A stretch of 39,341 nt of DNA from Acidobacteriota bacterium (GCA_004356015.1 SMYD01000077.1:1-39341), one strand, 5' to 3'; positions 18,949 through 28,844 are shown, numbered from the stretch's first letter. Notes: generated from the letters alone by a model not told the origin. A program made the numbers and translations.

Positions 18949-18949
18949 A
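18929..18949. promoter_or_regulatory. HAIR-like operator (HspR-type inverted repeat) overlapping the dnaK promoter
   Basis: Plus strand TTTGAGT-GGAGGCG-GGTCAAA versus HAIR CTTGAGT-N7-ACTCAAG: left arm 6/7, right arm 4/7, exact N7 spacing; core TTTGA-N11-TCAAA is a perfect inverted repeat. Confidence 0.5.
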
Positions 18950-19005
18950 AATGCTGCAAGCCATTTAAATGCATGGTTTTGTGCCTGTTCTTGCCAAGGC
19001 TTCTG

Positions 19006-20307
19006 TCAACGCAGGGATGAGAGCGTCGCCGGTGAGTTTGGCTGGGATTCGATGCGCCCTGTCAGGATCAATTCGGGCCTGTGGTTCCCGTTCCCATCCG
19101 CGCCGCGGATCTGATAGCTCCGCCTGGTGAGGATGTAGCTGTAGCGGCGTCCCCAGGGATCCTCCAGTTCCGCCGGCGTGACCAGCCCCATGGCCACCAG
19201 ATCATCCAGGGTTTCCGGGTACCGTAAGCTGTGGAGAGCGAAAAGCCGCACGGCAAACTCCAGCCGGGCCAGGCGGCTCTGGCTTGCGGAGAGGCGCAGG
19301 GTCTCCATGCTCGGGGTGATGCCGCCGTAGGGCGCCAGGGCCGCCCCGGGGAAAGTCTGGAGATGATGCCAGGCTCCGCCCAGGAGCAGGGCTGAGCCCA
19401 AAAACGCAGCCGCGGCCGTCATGGCCCTGTCCAGGAATTCCCGGTGGAGAGGCAACTTGCTGGGTCCTTCCTTGACGGCTTTCACCTCCTCGATCAAATC
19501 GGTTTCCATCAAACCGAAGAGGGCCTTGCACGTCTCGAATTCACCCAGATCACTGCGGTCGATGATCTCCTGGACGCTGCGCCGGCCATCCAGGAGGTTG
19601 TAGACAAGGAGCTCTTTGGTCGAGACGGTGACCCATTCAGGCTCACTGGTGGAAGGTTCCGGCTTTTCTTCCGCGCTGTGTGGCTCACCGATGCTATCCA
19701 GAGCGGCATCCAGTTCGGATTCATCCACAAGTCCGCCCCTGGCATCTTCAGCGAGAATCTCACGACCCGGATCTGTTGGCTGGAGCACCATCTGGAAGGA
19801 GCGCACCTGGCGTTCGATGAGAGGCCACTCGTCCAGAATACGCATGCCCTCCATGAGGATGCTGTCCACGGGAATGGGATGGAAATGATGGCTCGGATTG
19901 TCCCTGGCGGTGGTCTGCGCGAAATGGAACTCACCCTGGGACCAGCGGAAGAGTCTGTAGATGATCTGCGTCACCTGAAGGGCCAAGGCACGTCCCAGAT
20001 CCTCGGCGGAGAGGATTTCCTCCTGGAGGAGCAAATCGCCGATCCGCTTCCCTGTTTCCCTCTGCAGGATGAGGATTCTGTTGAGCTGGGTCCGGGTCAG
20101 CTTCCCCGTTTTCAGAAGGACGTTGCCCAGGCGATCTTCGATCCGTTTTGTTTCAGATTCCGCGCCAATGATTCTTCCATTTTCGCAGATTATCGAGACC
20201 GTATCCTCGCTCCCGCTGAGCCGCAGGATGCCGGTCTTCCTCTGCAGCCCGATGAGCTGGAGGATGTCTGCCAGGGAGAAGTCGAGAAGTGTGCCCTGCA
20301 ACGCCAT
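19006..20307 (-). CDS. DUF4388 (PATAN)-domain protein with TM segment and type II secretion pseudopilin (GspG)-like C-terminus
   Basis: MALQGTLLDFSLADILQLIGLQRKTGILRL... DUF4388 start; GspE-N-like ...IGDLLLQEEILSAEDLGRALALQ; C-terminal DPWGRRYSYILTRRSYQIRGADGNGN. Confidence 0.8.
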   Translation of the reverse strand: MALQGTLLDFSLADILQLIGLQRKTGILRLSGSEDTVSIICENGRIIGAESETKRIEDRLGNVLLKTGKLTRTQLNRILILQRETGKRIGDLLLQEEILSAEDLGRALALQVTQIIYRLFRWSQGEFHFAQTTARDNPSHHFHPIPVDSILMEGMRILDEWPLIERQVRSFQMVLQPTDPGREILAEDARGGLVDESELDAALDSIGEPHSAEEKPEPSTSEPEWVTVSTKELLVYNLLDGRRSVQEIIDRSDLGEFETCKALFGLMETDLIEEVKAVKEGPSKLPLHREFLDRAMTAAAAFLGSALLLGGAWHHLQTFPGAALAPYGGITPSMETLRLSASQSRLARLEFAVRLFALHSLRYPETLDDLVAMGLVTPAELEDPWGRRYSYILTRRSYQIRGADGNGNHRPELILTGRIESQPNSPATLSSLR

Positions 20308-20311
20308 GGTT

Positions 20312-22243
20312 TCAGCCTTTTCCAGCGCTGACTGCGGCCCCGCTGTGGGAGGGCAGCAGCCAGCCCAGCAGCCAGGCCAGCACCAGGCAGGAAAGTCCGA
20401 CGGTGAGGGTCAGGCGCGGGCCGCTGGAGATCGGCGTATAAGCGGCCACCGGCAGCAGATTGTAAAGAAGCGCTGCGGCCAGGCCACAACTCGCCAAGGT
20501 CAGGAGGGTGGCGCCCAGCAGAGGCCGCCCTGACCAGATCTGACCACCGCCGGGCAAAAAGGCCGACAACATCCTGCAGCTACGGAGACGGTTTCTCCGG
20601 TAACCTGCAATCTCCCGGCGCTTCTGATCCCGGGAGCGGCGCGGCAGAGATGTTGTGCGCGTGGCCAGGACCACACAGGTCGCGCAGCGGCTATCGTCCT
20701 GCAGGTTGAGAGAACAGCGCCGGCAGGCGATGCGGCCGCAACTGGAGCAGCGAACGGGATAGTTCTTGCGCCGCAGACGCCAGAATCCCAGACCGAGGGC
20801 TGTCACCGGCAGGAGCAATGCCGGCCAGGTGGAAGCCGCATACACGGCGACATGCGGGTCCCCTTCCTGGCCCAGGGCCTTTCTGGCATGGGCCAGCGCA
20901 ACGCTGATCGGGATCTGATCTTCCAGAACATCCAGCCGGTCACTTCCCTGGCGACGATCCGAGAGAAGGGATGTCATGGCCGACAGATCGCGGATCTGCG
21001 CGGCCGCCAGAGTCTTCTCGGCGGCGGTGAAATCGAACCGGTGTTCCTGGGTGAGGTAGAGATTGTAGTGCGCCACCATGTGATTCGGGTCGGCTTCGAT
21101 GGCTTTGCGGAACTGCCCCGCGGCGGTTGCGTAGCGGCCGCGGCTGAAGTACAGGGCACCTGCGTTGTTGTAAGCGTAACTCAGGCGGGGGTCCAGTTCC
21201 GTGGCCCGTTGATAAGCAGAGATAGCCTCCACATCTCGCCCCATTCCTCGTGCCTGATCGGCCAGGAGGAGGTGCAGCACCGCGTCGTCTGGGCTGCGGG
21301 CGGTCAGTTCAGTGAACGTGCGATACCGATCTGCGCCCACGCTGCCGCCGGCGGCACCAGCCACCTGCACCAGGCGTGGGTCGACTGTGTCAGCAGTAAG
21401 GTGTGCCGCCAGAGGGAGCATGAAACCCACAATAGCCGCAGCCAGGACCAGGGCCACCGACGCAACGCGCTCGCCCAGCGACAGGAAGGGCAGCATGAGC
21501 GCGAGCCACAAGAGTGGCGCCCAGGCAAACCCCCAGGGCAGGGCCAGAGGGAGGAGAATGATGAAGAAGGCCAGCGTGCGGGCCGTGATGGGCGGCAGCC
21601 GGGGCATGAGAGCTTCCGCCAGGTCGTGATGGATGAGGCGGAATGTCTTGCAGAACAGGATGAGGAGAAAGGCCATCGTCGTGATGACAAGGCCCAGGGA
21701 GAAAGCCCAGAGAACGGCCAGCATGAAATTGGTGCGATAGATCCAGTTGCGTCCTGCGGCCCGAACACCACCTGCCAGGGAATCCAGAGAGGCGCTGGCA
21801 CCTTCGCCTGCCCGCCACTGGGTGCGCGCCAGACCGAACCAGGCCTGAGGCATCTCGGAATCGAACTCCAGAGCCAGCCTGAATGCTTCCATGGCTTCCG
21901 CGTGTTGTTCCAGGGCCAGATTCTCGTATCCCTCGAGAACAAAGGCGCCGGCCAGATCCTCCGACCGGGACACGCCATTGAGACGCCGCTGGAGTTGCAG
22001 GTCCTTGACCACCTCGTCGGCGGCGAGAGGGTCTCCCTTCTCCAGCAGAACGTGGCGTTCTGTCCACAGATCAATCAGATTGCCGGTCCTGGATCCTTGG
22101 CCGGGCGTGCCGCCAGGGGCGGTGACGGAGGCTTGTGACGGGTTCCCCAGGGACCATGTCCCGGCCCCGAAGACCAGAAGGGAAGCAAGTATGACGGCGG
22201 CTCGATTCACGGGCGCAGGCTGGCCTGGTGCATGTCCGGCCAA
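20312..22243 (-). CDS. TPR-containing multi-pass membrane protein with Cys-rich (zinc-ribbon/B-box-like) segment
   Basis: Multiple hydrophobic segments, TPR-like ATELDPRLSYAYNNAGALYFSRGRYATAAGQFRKAIEADPNH, and CSSCGRIACRRCSLNLQDDSRCATC. Confidence 0.8.
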   Translation of the reverse strand: MAGHAPGQPAPVNRAAVILASLLVFGAGTWSLGNPSQASVTAPGGTPGQGSRTGNLIDLWTERHVLLEKGDPLAADEVVKDLQLQRRLNGVSRSEDLAGAFVLEGYENLALEQHAEAMEAFRLALEFDSEMPQAWFGLARTQWRAGEGASASLDSLAGGVRAAGRNWIYRTNFMLAVLWAFSLGLVITTMAFLLILFCKTFRLIHHDLAEALMPRLPPITARTLAFFIILLPLALPWGFAWAPLLWLALMLPFLSLGERVASVALVLAAAIVGFMLPLAAHLTADTVDPRLVQVAGAAGGSVGADRYRTFTELTARSPDDAVLHLLLADQARGMGRDVEAISAYQRATELDPRLSYAYNNAGALYFSRGRYATAAGQFRKAIEADPNHMVAHYNLYLTQEHRFDFTAAEKTLAAAQIRDLSAMTSLLSDRRQGSDRLDVLEDQIPISVALAHARKALGQEGDPHVAVYAASTWPALLLPVTALGLGFWRLRRKNYPVRCSSCGRIACRRCSLNLQDDSRCATCVVLATRTTSLPRRSRDQKRREIAGYRRNRLRSCRMLSAFLPGGGQIWSGRPLLGATLLTLASCGLAAALLYNLLPVAAYTPISSGPRLTLTVGLSCLVLAWLLGWLLPSHSGAAVSAGKG

Positions 22244-22324
22244 TCGGACGTATGCGGCGCAAATCTAAGGCCCGGAAGGACCTGATTCAAGAGAAAGGGC
22301 TGAAAACCGCACGCCCGGAAGAGG

Positions 22325-22819
22325 TCAGGCCGGGTTGGTTTTGGAGACGCCCAGGTACTGCATCCGCAGGTTGTAGAGGGCCTCCTCCAGAAGCTTGGTC
22401 TCGCCTGGCTCCAGGTTGCCTCTGGTCTTTTCTTCCAGCAACTCCAGCACGTCGACGAAGAAGCGGGCGCGCTCCAGATCGGCCGGATGGGGGTCGACGC
22501 CCTCCTGGGTGGGAATGCCAAGTTCCTGCAGCGCAGACATGTATAGGAAGTAGACAAACGACTGGAAGTCCACTTTGGCGGGGGGACTTGCCTCACTCCC
22601 GCCGAGAGACTTCGGGGTGGAATTGGCAGCCGGTGGGGAGGGGGGGGGCGCGGGTGGATCTGTGGCGCTCGGCTGCGCGGAGGGCTCGCTTCTCACGGGC
22701 GGTTCTGGAGCCGTTGGTTCCCCTCCTGTCGGGCTCCCCTGGTCCTGCGCGGCGGAATCTTCTTCGCGCAATTGCCCATCGCTGCGGAACTTGCGACGAT
22801 CCGTGACTTTTACTTTCAT
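22325..22819 (-). CDS. DUF1844 domain-containing protein
   Basis: VDFQSFVYFLYMSALQELGIP...DLERARFFVDVLELLEEKTRGNLEPGETKLLEEALYNLRMQYL; start at MKVKVTDRRKF. Confidence 0.85.
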   Translation of the reverse strand: MKVKVTDRRKFRSDGQLREEDSAAQDQGSPTGGEPTAPEPPVRSEPSAQPSATDPPAPPPSPPAANSTPKSLGGSEASPPAKVDFQSFVYFLYMSALQELGIPTQEGVDPHPADLERARFFVDVLELLEEKTRGNLEPGETKLLEEALYNLRMQYLGVSKTNPA

Positions 22820-22914
22820 ATGGTCTCTCCCCGCCCTTCCATGATGCATTCTGGTGCAATGGTAACATCGCAGCTCTCGCCGAATCAATGGCGACCACAG
22901 GTTCAGGAGAAGTT

Positions 22915-23700
22915 ATGAAGGCCTTTGCAGATCTGGTACGGCTCATGGATCGTCTGCGTGACCCGGGTGGCTGCCCATGGGATCGGGAGCAGACCCTCGA
23001 CACGCTGAAGACCTATCTGCTGGAGGAGACGTACGAGGTTCTGGATGCCCTGGATCATGGTGATGCGGCGGATCACTGCGAAGAACTGGGTGACCTTCTG
23101 TTGCAGGTGATCTTTCAGTCCAAGTTGCGAACCGAGATGAAGGAGTTCACCATCGAGGATGTCATCCGCGGCATTCATGAGAAGCTCGTGCGGCGCCATC
23201 CCCACGTCTTCGCAGACGCGGTGGCCACCACCGCCGACGAGGTTCTGGATCAGTGGGAACGAATCAAGGCGAAGGAGAAGGTGGGTACGTCACGTCCCTC
23301 CATCCTGGATCATGTGCCGGCGCGATTACCCGCGCTGTTACAGGCCTTGCGTTTGACGGAGAAAGCCGCGCGGGTTGGTTTCGACTGGACCGCCGAGGCC
23401 GATCTCCTGGCGAAAGTCGAGGAAGAATGGGAGGAACTCCGCAGCGAGATGGGAGCCGGCAACGCCCAGGGCATTGCCGAGGAACTGGGTGATCTGCTCT
23501 TTGTTCTGGCCAACCTTGCCCGCCGGCACGGGCTGGATCCCGAACAGGCCCTGCGCCGGGCCAACGGCAAGTTCATCCGGCGATTCAGGTACATCGAGTC
23601 CCGTCTTGCCGAAAGCGACCGCCGGCCGGAGGACTCAAGCCTGGCGGAAATGGACGCCCTCTGGAACGAGGCAAAAAGAGAACTGGGGCGTCCGGGCTAG
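22915..23700 (+). CDS. mazG: Nucleoside triphosphate pyrophosphohydrolase MazG
   Basis: LVRLMDRLRDPGGCPWDREQTLDTLKTYLLEETYEVLDALD...HCEELGDLLLQVIFQS; second MazG repeat EEWEELRSEM...EELGDLLFVLANLAR. Confidence 0.97.
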   Translation: MKAFADLVRLMDRLRDPGGCPWDREQTLDTLKTYLLEETYEVLDALDHGDAADHCEELGDLLLQVIFQSKLRTEMKEFTIEDVIRGIHEKLVRRHPHVFADAVATTADEVLDQWERIKAKEKVGTSRPSILDHVPARLPALLQALRLTEKAARVGFDWTAEADLLAKVEEEWEELRSEMGAGNAQGIAEELGDLLFVLANLARRHGLDPEQALRRANGKFIRRFRYIESRLAESDRRPEDSSLAEMDALWNEAKRELGRPG

Positions 23701-23716
23701 CCGGGTCGCCGGGTGG

Positions 23717-24673
23717 TCACAGGATTTTCACCGAGCCCATGGCTCTGAACTTCGCGTGGCGATCTGCCAGAATGTCGGTGATATCCCTGGACATGAGGCG
23801 CTTCAGATTGCGCTTCAACACCCGCTCAAGGATCTCGAACATCTGCTCTCGATGGGCATGTGCTCCGCCAACCGGCTCGGGCACGATCTCATCCACGATG
23901 CCGAGTTTTTTGAGATCCGGTGCCGTCAGCTTCAGTGCCCGGGCGGCGTCCTGCTTCTTCTCGTTGGACTTCCACAGGATGGCCGCGCACCCCTCGGGGC
24001 TGATGACGGCATAGATGGAGTGGGCAAGGATCTGGATGTGATCTCCCACGCCCAGGGCCAGGGCGCCGCCGCTCCCCCCTTCGCCGGTGATGGTCACGAT
24101 GATGGGCACCTTCAGGCGGGCCATTTCCCGGAGGTTCATGGCAATGGCTTCCGCCTGGCCGCGTTCTTCGGCGCCGATGCCCGGATAGGCACCCGGTGTG
24201 TCGATGAAGGTCAGGACAGGGCGGCCGAATTTCTCCGCCATTTTCATGATGCGCAGGGCCTTGCGGTACCCCTCTGGTCGAGGCATGCCGAAGTTGTAGC
24301 GAATCTTCTCCTTGGTGATGCGCCCTTTCTGATGTCCGATGACGGCGACGGGTCTCTCGTGGAACATGGCGAAGCCGGTGATGATGGCCGGGTCGTCGGC
24401 GAACTTCCTGTCGCCATGGAATTCGATGAAATCAGTGAACAGCGACTCGATGTAGTCAGCGGGATAGGGCCTCTGCGGGTGTCGGGCCACCAGTGTTGAC
24501 TGCCAGGGAGTCAGCTTGGCATAGACCTCTTTGCGCAGACGCTGAAGGCGATCCTGGAGCTTCCTGACCTCGCGCTCGCGCCCCTGCTGGGCACCGAAGC
24601 CGCCCAGTTCCTCGATACGGCGCACCAGGTCTTCGATGGGCTTTTCGAATTCCTGTTCGTCCATGGCGGCCAT
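23717..24673 (-). CDS. accA: Acetyl-CoA carboxylase carboxyltransferase subunit alpha
   Basis: LTPWQSTLVARHPQRPYPADYIESLFTDFIEFHGDRKFADD...FIDTPGAYPGIGAEERGQAEAIA...GEGGSGGALALGVGD. Confidence 0.98.
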   Translation of the reverse strand: MAAMDEQEFEKPIEDLVRRIEELGGFGAQQGREREVRKLQDRLQRLRKEVYAKLTPWQSTLVARHPQRPYPADYIESLFTDFIEFHGDRKFADDPAIITGFAMFHERPVAVIGHQKGRITKEKIRYNFGMPRPEGYRKALRIMKMAEKFGRPVLTFIDTPGAYPGIGAEERGQAEAIAMNLREMARLKVPIIVTITGEGGSGGALALGVGDHIQILAHSIYAVISPEGCAAILWKSNEKKQDAARALKLTAPDLKKLGIVDEIVPEPVGGAHAHREQMFEILERVLKRNLKRLMSRDITDILADRHAKFRAMGSVKIL

Positions 24674-24682
24674 CTTACACTC

Positions 24683-25963
24683 TCACCTGTGACGCCGGGA
24701 TTCAAGAGCGCCCGGGGACGAGGCGAATGCCAGTTCCGCCGCCCTGCCCTTCAGGTCGCCTGCCAGCCGTCGCCGGCGTGTCGCTGTCAGGCGCTGCCGC
24801 AGTTCCGGGCCGCGGGGAATCCCGGCCGCCAGGAGATCCCCGGCGTCGATGAGCAGGTGGACCCCCTTCCGGCGGCTCCTGAAGCGGGCCAGCGCCCGGC
24901 GCAGTTCTCCGGCCTGGATGCATGCTTGAGCCAGGATGAGCGCATCCTCATCCAGGTCCAGGGCCCAGTCGGCCAGCCGCGAGGAGCCGGGCGGCCGGGG
25001 AAGATTTTCGAGGCGCCGGCGCAGGCCCTGGGCCTGAGCCAGGATGGCCTCGGCCCGGCGCGCCACGCCGCCGGGAAGCTGCAGTTTTCCCAGGCCTGCG
25101 CCGGGGCCGTCCATGGCCATGCAGGCCAGGATCACGGGTAGGGTCTCCTGCCCCCTGCGGGAGGAAAGCTCGCGCTGGAGGCGTCGGCAGGCGGCCAGTG
25201 GTGGGGGCACAAGCCCTCCCTGATCGCCGCTGAGCAGGCCTGCGCGGGCCGCACGGCGCACCGCTCGTGGCCAGTCGATCTCCATGGCCAGAAGGCGAAT
25301 TTCACGCCCCAGGCGGGCGGGCGCGAGAAGTCCGGGGCCACCTTCCTGAACACTCCTCCCCAGCGCTCTGGCGGTGAACGGTTCCAGGCGGAACCCGAGG
25401 CGGGAGGCCAGCCGCACGGCTCGATGAGCTCGGGAGGGATCATCCTGAAACGAGTCCGGGTGCAGGATGCGGATGTACCGGGCGTGCAGGTCTTCCTGGC
25501 CGCCTGTGGGGTCGAGTAGCCGGCCCGGGCCATGTCTTCCCCACCGCCACGCCATGGCGTTGATGGTGAAGTCCCGGCGCGCCAGATCCTCCTCCGGGCT
25601 GGCCGGCGTCACCACGGGGAGCGCGCCGGCGCTGCCATAGCGTTCCCGCCTGGGCGCTGCCAGGTCCACACGCCAGCCACCGGGGAGATGGGTCACAGCC
25701 GTGGCGAAGCGTCTGTGAGAGGTGAGGCGGGCAGGGGCCGCCGCGGCGAAGGCGGCTGCCAGACCCAGGGCGTCGCCATCCACCATGAGATCCAGATCCA
25801 GCGGGGCACGACCCAGGAGCAGGTCCCGGGAGGTGCCGCCCACCAGAAAAACAGTCTCCCGCCGCTGCCGGGCCAGTTTCAGGATCAGGGTGAGGGCCCG
25901 GGCCAGGGGTGCCGGCAACTGAGTTCGCGGTTGCGGTCTGTTCCCGCCCTTGAGCCCGCCCAT
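24683..25963 (-). CDS. CCA tRNA nucleotidyltransferase / poly(A) polymerase family
   Basis: VFLVGGTSRDLLLGRAPLDLDLMVDGDA, RRDFTINAMAW, LLDPTGGQEDLHARYIRILHPDSFQDDPSRAHRAVRLASRLGF. Confidence 0.92.
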   Translation of the reverse strand: MGGLKGGNRPQPRTQLPAPLARALTLILKLARQRRETVFLVGGTSRDLLLGRAPLDLDLMVDGDALGLAAAFAAAAPARLTSHRRFATAVTHLPGGWRVDLAAPRRERYGSAGALPVVTPASPEEDLARRDFTINAMAWRWGRHGPGRLLDPTGGQEDLHARYIRILHPDSFQDDPSRAHRAVRLASRLGFRLEPFTARALGRSVQEGGPGLLAPARLGREIRLLAMEIDWPRAVRRAARAGLLSGDQGGLVPPPLAACRRLQRELSSRRGQETLPVILACMAMDGPGAGLGKLQLPGGVARRAEAILAQAQGLRRRLENLPRPPGSSRLADWALDLDEDALILAQACIQAGELRRALARFRSRRKGVHLLIDAGDLLAAGIPRGPELRQRLTATRRRRLAGDLKGRAAELAFASSPGALESRRHR

Positions 25964-25974
25964 CCCTCTCTACC

Positions 25975-26865
25975 TCAGGCCCGGGGGTGGGTGCGGGCGT
26001 AGATGCGACGCAGTCGCTCGCGGCTGACATGGGTGTAGATCTGGGTGGTGGAGATATCGGCGTGTCCCAGCAGGGTCTGCACCGTGCGCAGGTCGGCGCC
26101 ATGCTCCAGAAGATGGGTGGCGAAAGAGTGGCGAAGGGTGTGGGGCGAGAAGGAGCAGGTGATGCCGGCCCGGGCCGCCAGAAGACGCAGGTTTTTCCAG
26201 TAGGCCTGCCGGGTCATGGGGCGGGCCGGCCGACGTCCTGGAACCAGAAGCTTCGTGGCCACGCCGCCCACGAGCCAGGGCCGTCCCCGGTCCAGATACA
26301 GGCGCACGGCATCGGCGGCGCGCTCACCCAGTGGGACCAGACGTTCCTTATCCCCTTTCCCCCGCACCAGAATGAAGCCACCCTCCAGGTTCATATCCTG
26401 GAGGCGCATCCCGAGAAGCTCGCTGACACGCAGCCCGGTGGCATAGAGAAGCTCCAGCAGAGCCGCGTCACGCAGACCGCGGGGCGTGGTGAGATCGACG
26501 GCCGCCAGCAGGTCCTCCACTTCCTTTTCGCTGAGACAGCGAGGGAGAATCCGCCACGGACGAGGTGTCTCCATGTTCCGGGTCGGCTCATCCGGGCGGG
26601 TGCCCTCGGCGACCAGGAAACGGAAGAACATGCGCAGAGCGGAGATCTGGCGGGAGACCGTGGCCGCGGCCAAACCGGCCGCCCGCCGGGAGCGCAGGAA
26701 CGCGATCAGCTCCGGGGTTGTGGCCTGTGAAAGGGTGACTTTCTCTGCCTGCTTCAGCCAGGCCGCGGCCTGACTCAGGTCGCGCCTGTAGGCAGCCAGG
26801 GTGTGCCGGCTCAACCCTCTCTCGACGGCCAGGTACTCCAGGAAGCCGGCAATCTGCCCCTCAGG
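25975..26865 (-). CDS. xerD: Tyrosine recombinase XerC/XerD family
   Basis: FLEYLAVERGLSRHTLAAYRRDL, ATGLRVSELLGM, HTLRHSFATHLLEHGADLRTVQTLLGHADISTTQIYTHV. Confidence 0.9.
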   Translation of the reverse strand, partial: PEGQIAGFLEYLAVERGLSRHTLAAYRRDLSQAAAWLKQAEKVTLSQATTPELIAFLRSRRAAGLAAATVSRQISALRMFFRFLVAEGTRPDEPTRNMETPRPWRILPRCLSEKEVEDLLAAVDLTTPRGLRDAALLELLYATGLRVSELLGMRLQDMNLEGGFILVRGKGDKERLVPLGERAADAVRLYLDRGRPWLVGGVATKLLVPGRRPARPMTRQAYWKNLRLLAARAGITCSFSPHTLRHSFATHLLEHGADLRTVQTLLGHADISTTQIYTHVSRERLRRIYARTHPRA

Positions 26866-27307
26866 CATGGGTCTTCTCCAGCACAAACGTGACCGGGCCG
26901 TCGTTGACCAGGGAGATCTTCATCATGGCGCCGAACAGGCCCGTGCGCACCGGGGTGTCCCCGGCGGACAGTTCGGAGATGACCCGGTCGTACAGGGCGC
27001 GCGCCTTCCCGGGTGGAGCCGCGCTCTCGAAGCTGGGCCGGCGTCCGCGGGCCAGGTCCGCCGCCAGGGTGAACTGGGACACAACCAGGATCTCTCCCCG
27101 GATGTCGCCCAGGGAAAGATTCATGCGCCCGCCGGCGTCGGCGAAGATACGCAGGAGCGGCAGGCGCCGGGCCAGCCAGACAGCTTCTACCTCGGTGTCC
27201 CCCTTCTGCACGGCAAGGAGAACCAGCAGGCCCGGGCCGATGGACGAAACAACATGGCCGTCCACGGCCACGGAGGCTTCAGTCACTCTCTGGATGACGG
27301 TCCGCAC
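26861..27307 (-). CDS. dtd: D-aminoacyl-tRNA deacylase
   Basis: GTG start: VRTVIQRVTEASVAVDGHVVSSIGPGLLVLLAVQKGDTE...LSLGDIRGEILVVSQFTLAAD...NDGPVTFVLE. Confidence 0.95.
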   Translation of the reverse strand: MRTVIQRVTEASVAVDGHVVSSIGPGLLVLLAVQKGDTEVEAVWLARRLPLLRIFADAGGRMNLSLGDIRGEILVVSQFTLAADLARGRRPSFESAAPPGKARALYDRVISELSAGDTPVRTGLFGAMMKISLVNDGPVTFVLEKTHA

Positions 27308-28844
27308 CGCGTCCCCGCAGTTCGCCCCAGATCTGCTCGCCTTCCCGGGATCCCAGAAGGCGCGCCACCAGGAGGTAGGCGATGCCCCCGGCGGCAATCA
27401 GGACTCCCAGAGTTCCGGCCCGGGCACCGAGGCCGACGCGGGAGCCGAAATCAGCCCAGTCTAGCATCGCCGTCAGCACGCCTCCCATCACCGCCGTTGC
27501 CGCACCCAGGCGCAGGATGGATTGTCCCACCGGCATCAGCCACTCTCTTCCCTCCCGGCGGCAGAGAAGGAAAAGGAGGCCGCCGGCGTTGACCGTGGCG
27601 GCCAGGGATGTGGAAAGGGCGATACCGGCGTAACCCAGCCACCAGGCCAGCCCGATGCAGAGAGGCACATGCAGCAGGAAGGCGAAGGCACCCACCCGCA
27701 CCGGCGTGGCCGTGTCCATGCGGGCGTAGAAGGCCGGCGCGAGAATCTTGATGAACCCGTTGGGCAGGAGCCCGACGGCGTAGAAGGCCAGAGCCTGGGA
27801 GGTGAGCAGGACATCGGTCTGGCTGAACGCGCCACGCTGGAAGAGGGTGGCGATGATCGGCTCGCGGAGAATCATGAGGCCGGCCGCCGCCGGCATGGTG
27901 ACGAAGGCCACGTAGCGCAGCGCTCGTGTCAGAGTCGCGCGCATCTCCGCATCCTGGCCCCGCACCGCGAAGCGGGCGAGGGTGGGCAGCATCACCGTCG
28001 AGATGGAGATGACGAACAGGCCCAGAACCAGTTCCTCCACGCGTACCGCGTAATACAGGTAACTCACCGAGCCGGTACCCAGGAACGAGGCCACCTGGCT
28101 GTCCACCACCAGATTCATCTGGGTCACGCCCAGACCGAAGAGGCCGGGGATCATGAGGCGGCCGATCTTCCGGATGCCCGGGTCCCAGAGGGAGAAGCGG
28201 GGGCGAAGAAGACCGGTACGGCGGAGAAGAAACGGCAACAGGAAGCCGAGCTGGAGGGACCCTCCCACGACAACTCCCACGGCAAACCAGGTGGCAGGGC
28301 GGGTGGAGTGGCGCGCGGCCACAAGGGCGAACGTGATGATGCTGAGGTTCAGGAGGACTGGGGTGAAGGCCGGGGCGGCAAAGACACGCACTGAATTGAG
28401 GAGAGCCATGACCAGCGCGGTGAGGCCGATGAACAGCAGGTACGGGAACATGATCCGCGTCAGCCCGACCGTGAGGTCCAGCTTGCCGGGAACCACGGTG
28501 AAGCCGAACGCCATCACGCGGACCAGGGTTGGCGAGAACAGGATGCCCAGGCCGGTCAGGAGGAGAAGCAGCGCACCCATGGTCCAGAAGGCGGTGGCGG
28601 CGAGCCGCCATCCGGCTTCTTCGCCATCCCGTTGGCGCGTTTCGGTGAAGACCGGCACCAGGGCGGCCGTCAGGGCTCCCTCCCCCACAAGGCGCCGCAG
28701 CAGGTTGGGGATGCGGAAGGCGATGACGAAAGCGTCGGCGCTGTCCGCAGCACCCAGAATGGAGGCCTGGAGGAGGTCACGGAGATAGCCGAAGATCCGC
28801 GACAAGAGGGTCATGGCGCCCATGGCGCCGGCCGACCTGGTCAT
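27279..28844 (-). CDS. murJ: Lipid II flippase MurJ (MviN)
   Basis: MTLLSRIFGYLRDLLQASILGAADSADAFVIAFRIPNLLRRLVGEGALTAALVPVF, multi-pass. Confidence 0.96.
   Translation of the reverse strand: MTRSAGAMGAMTLLSRIFGYLRDLLQASILGAADSADAFVIAFRIPNLLRRLVGEGALTAALVPVFTETRQRDGEEAGWRLAATAFWTMGALLLLLTGLGILFSPTLVRVMAFGFTVVPGKLDLTVGLTRIMFPYLLFIGLTALVMALLNSVRVFAAPAFTPVLLNLSIITFALVAARHSTRPATWFAVGVVVGGSLQLGFLLPFLLRRTGLLRPRFSLWDPGIRKIGRLMIPGLFGLGVTQMNLVVDSQVASFLGTGSVSYLYYAVRVEELVLGLFVISISTVMLPTLARFAVRGQDAEMRATLTRALRYVAFVTMPAAAGLMILREPIIATLFQRGAFSQTDVLLTSQALAFYAVGLLPNGFIKILAPAFYARMDTATPVRVGAFAFLLHVPLCIGLAWWLGYAGIALSTSLAATVNAGGLLFLLCRREGREWLMPVGQSILRLGAATAVMGGVLTAMLDWADFGSRVGLGARAGTLGVLIAAGGIAYLLVARLLGSREGEQIWGELRGRGADRHPESD

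Noticed and set aside
20852-22138. 428-aa plus-strand ORF
   Set aside because: Antisense to the TPR membrane protein; low-complexity Gln/Gly/Arg shadow composition.
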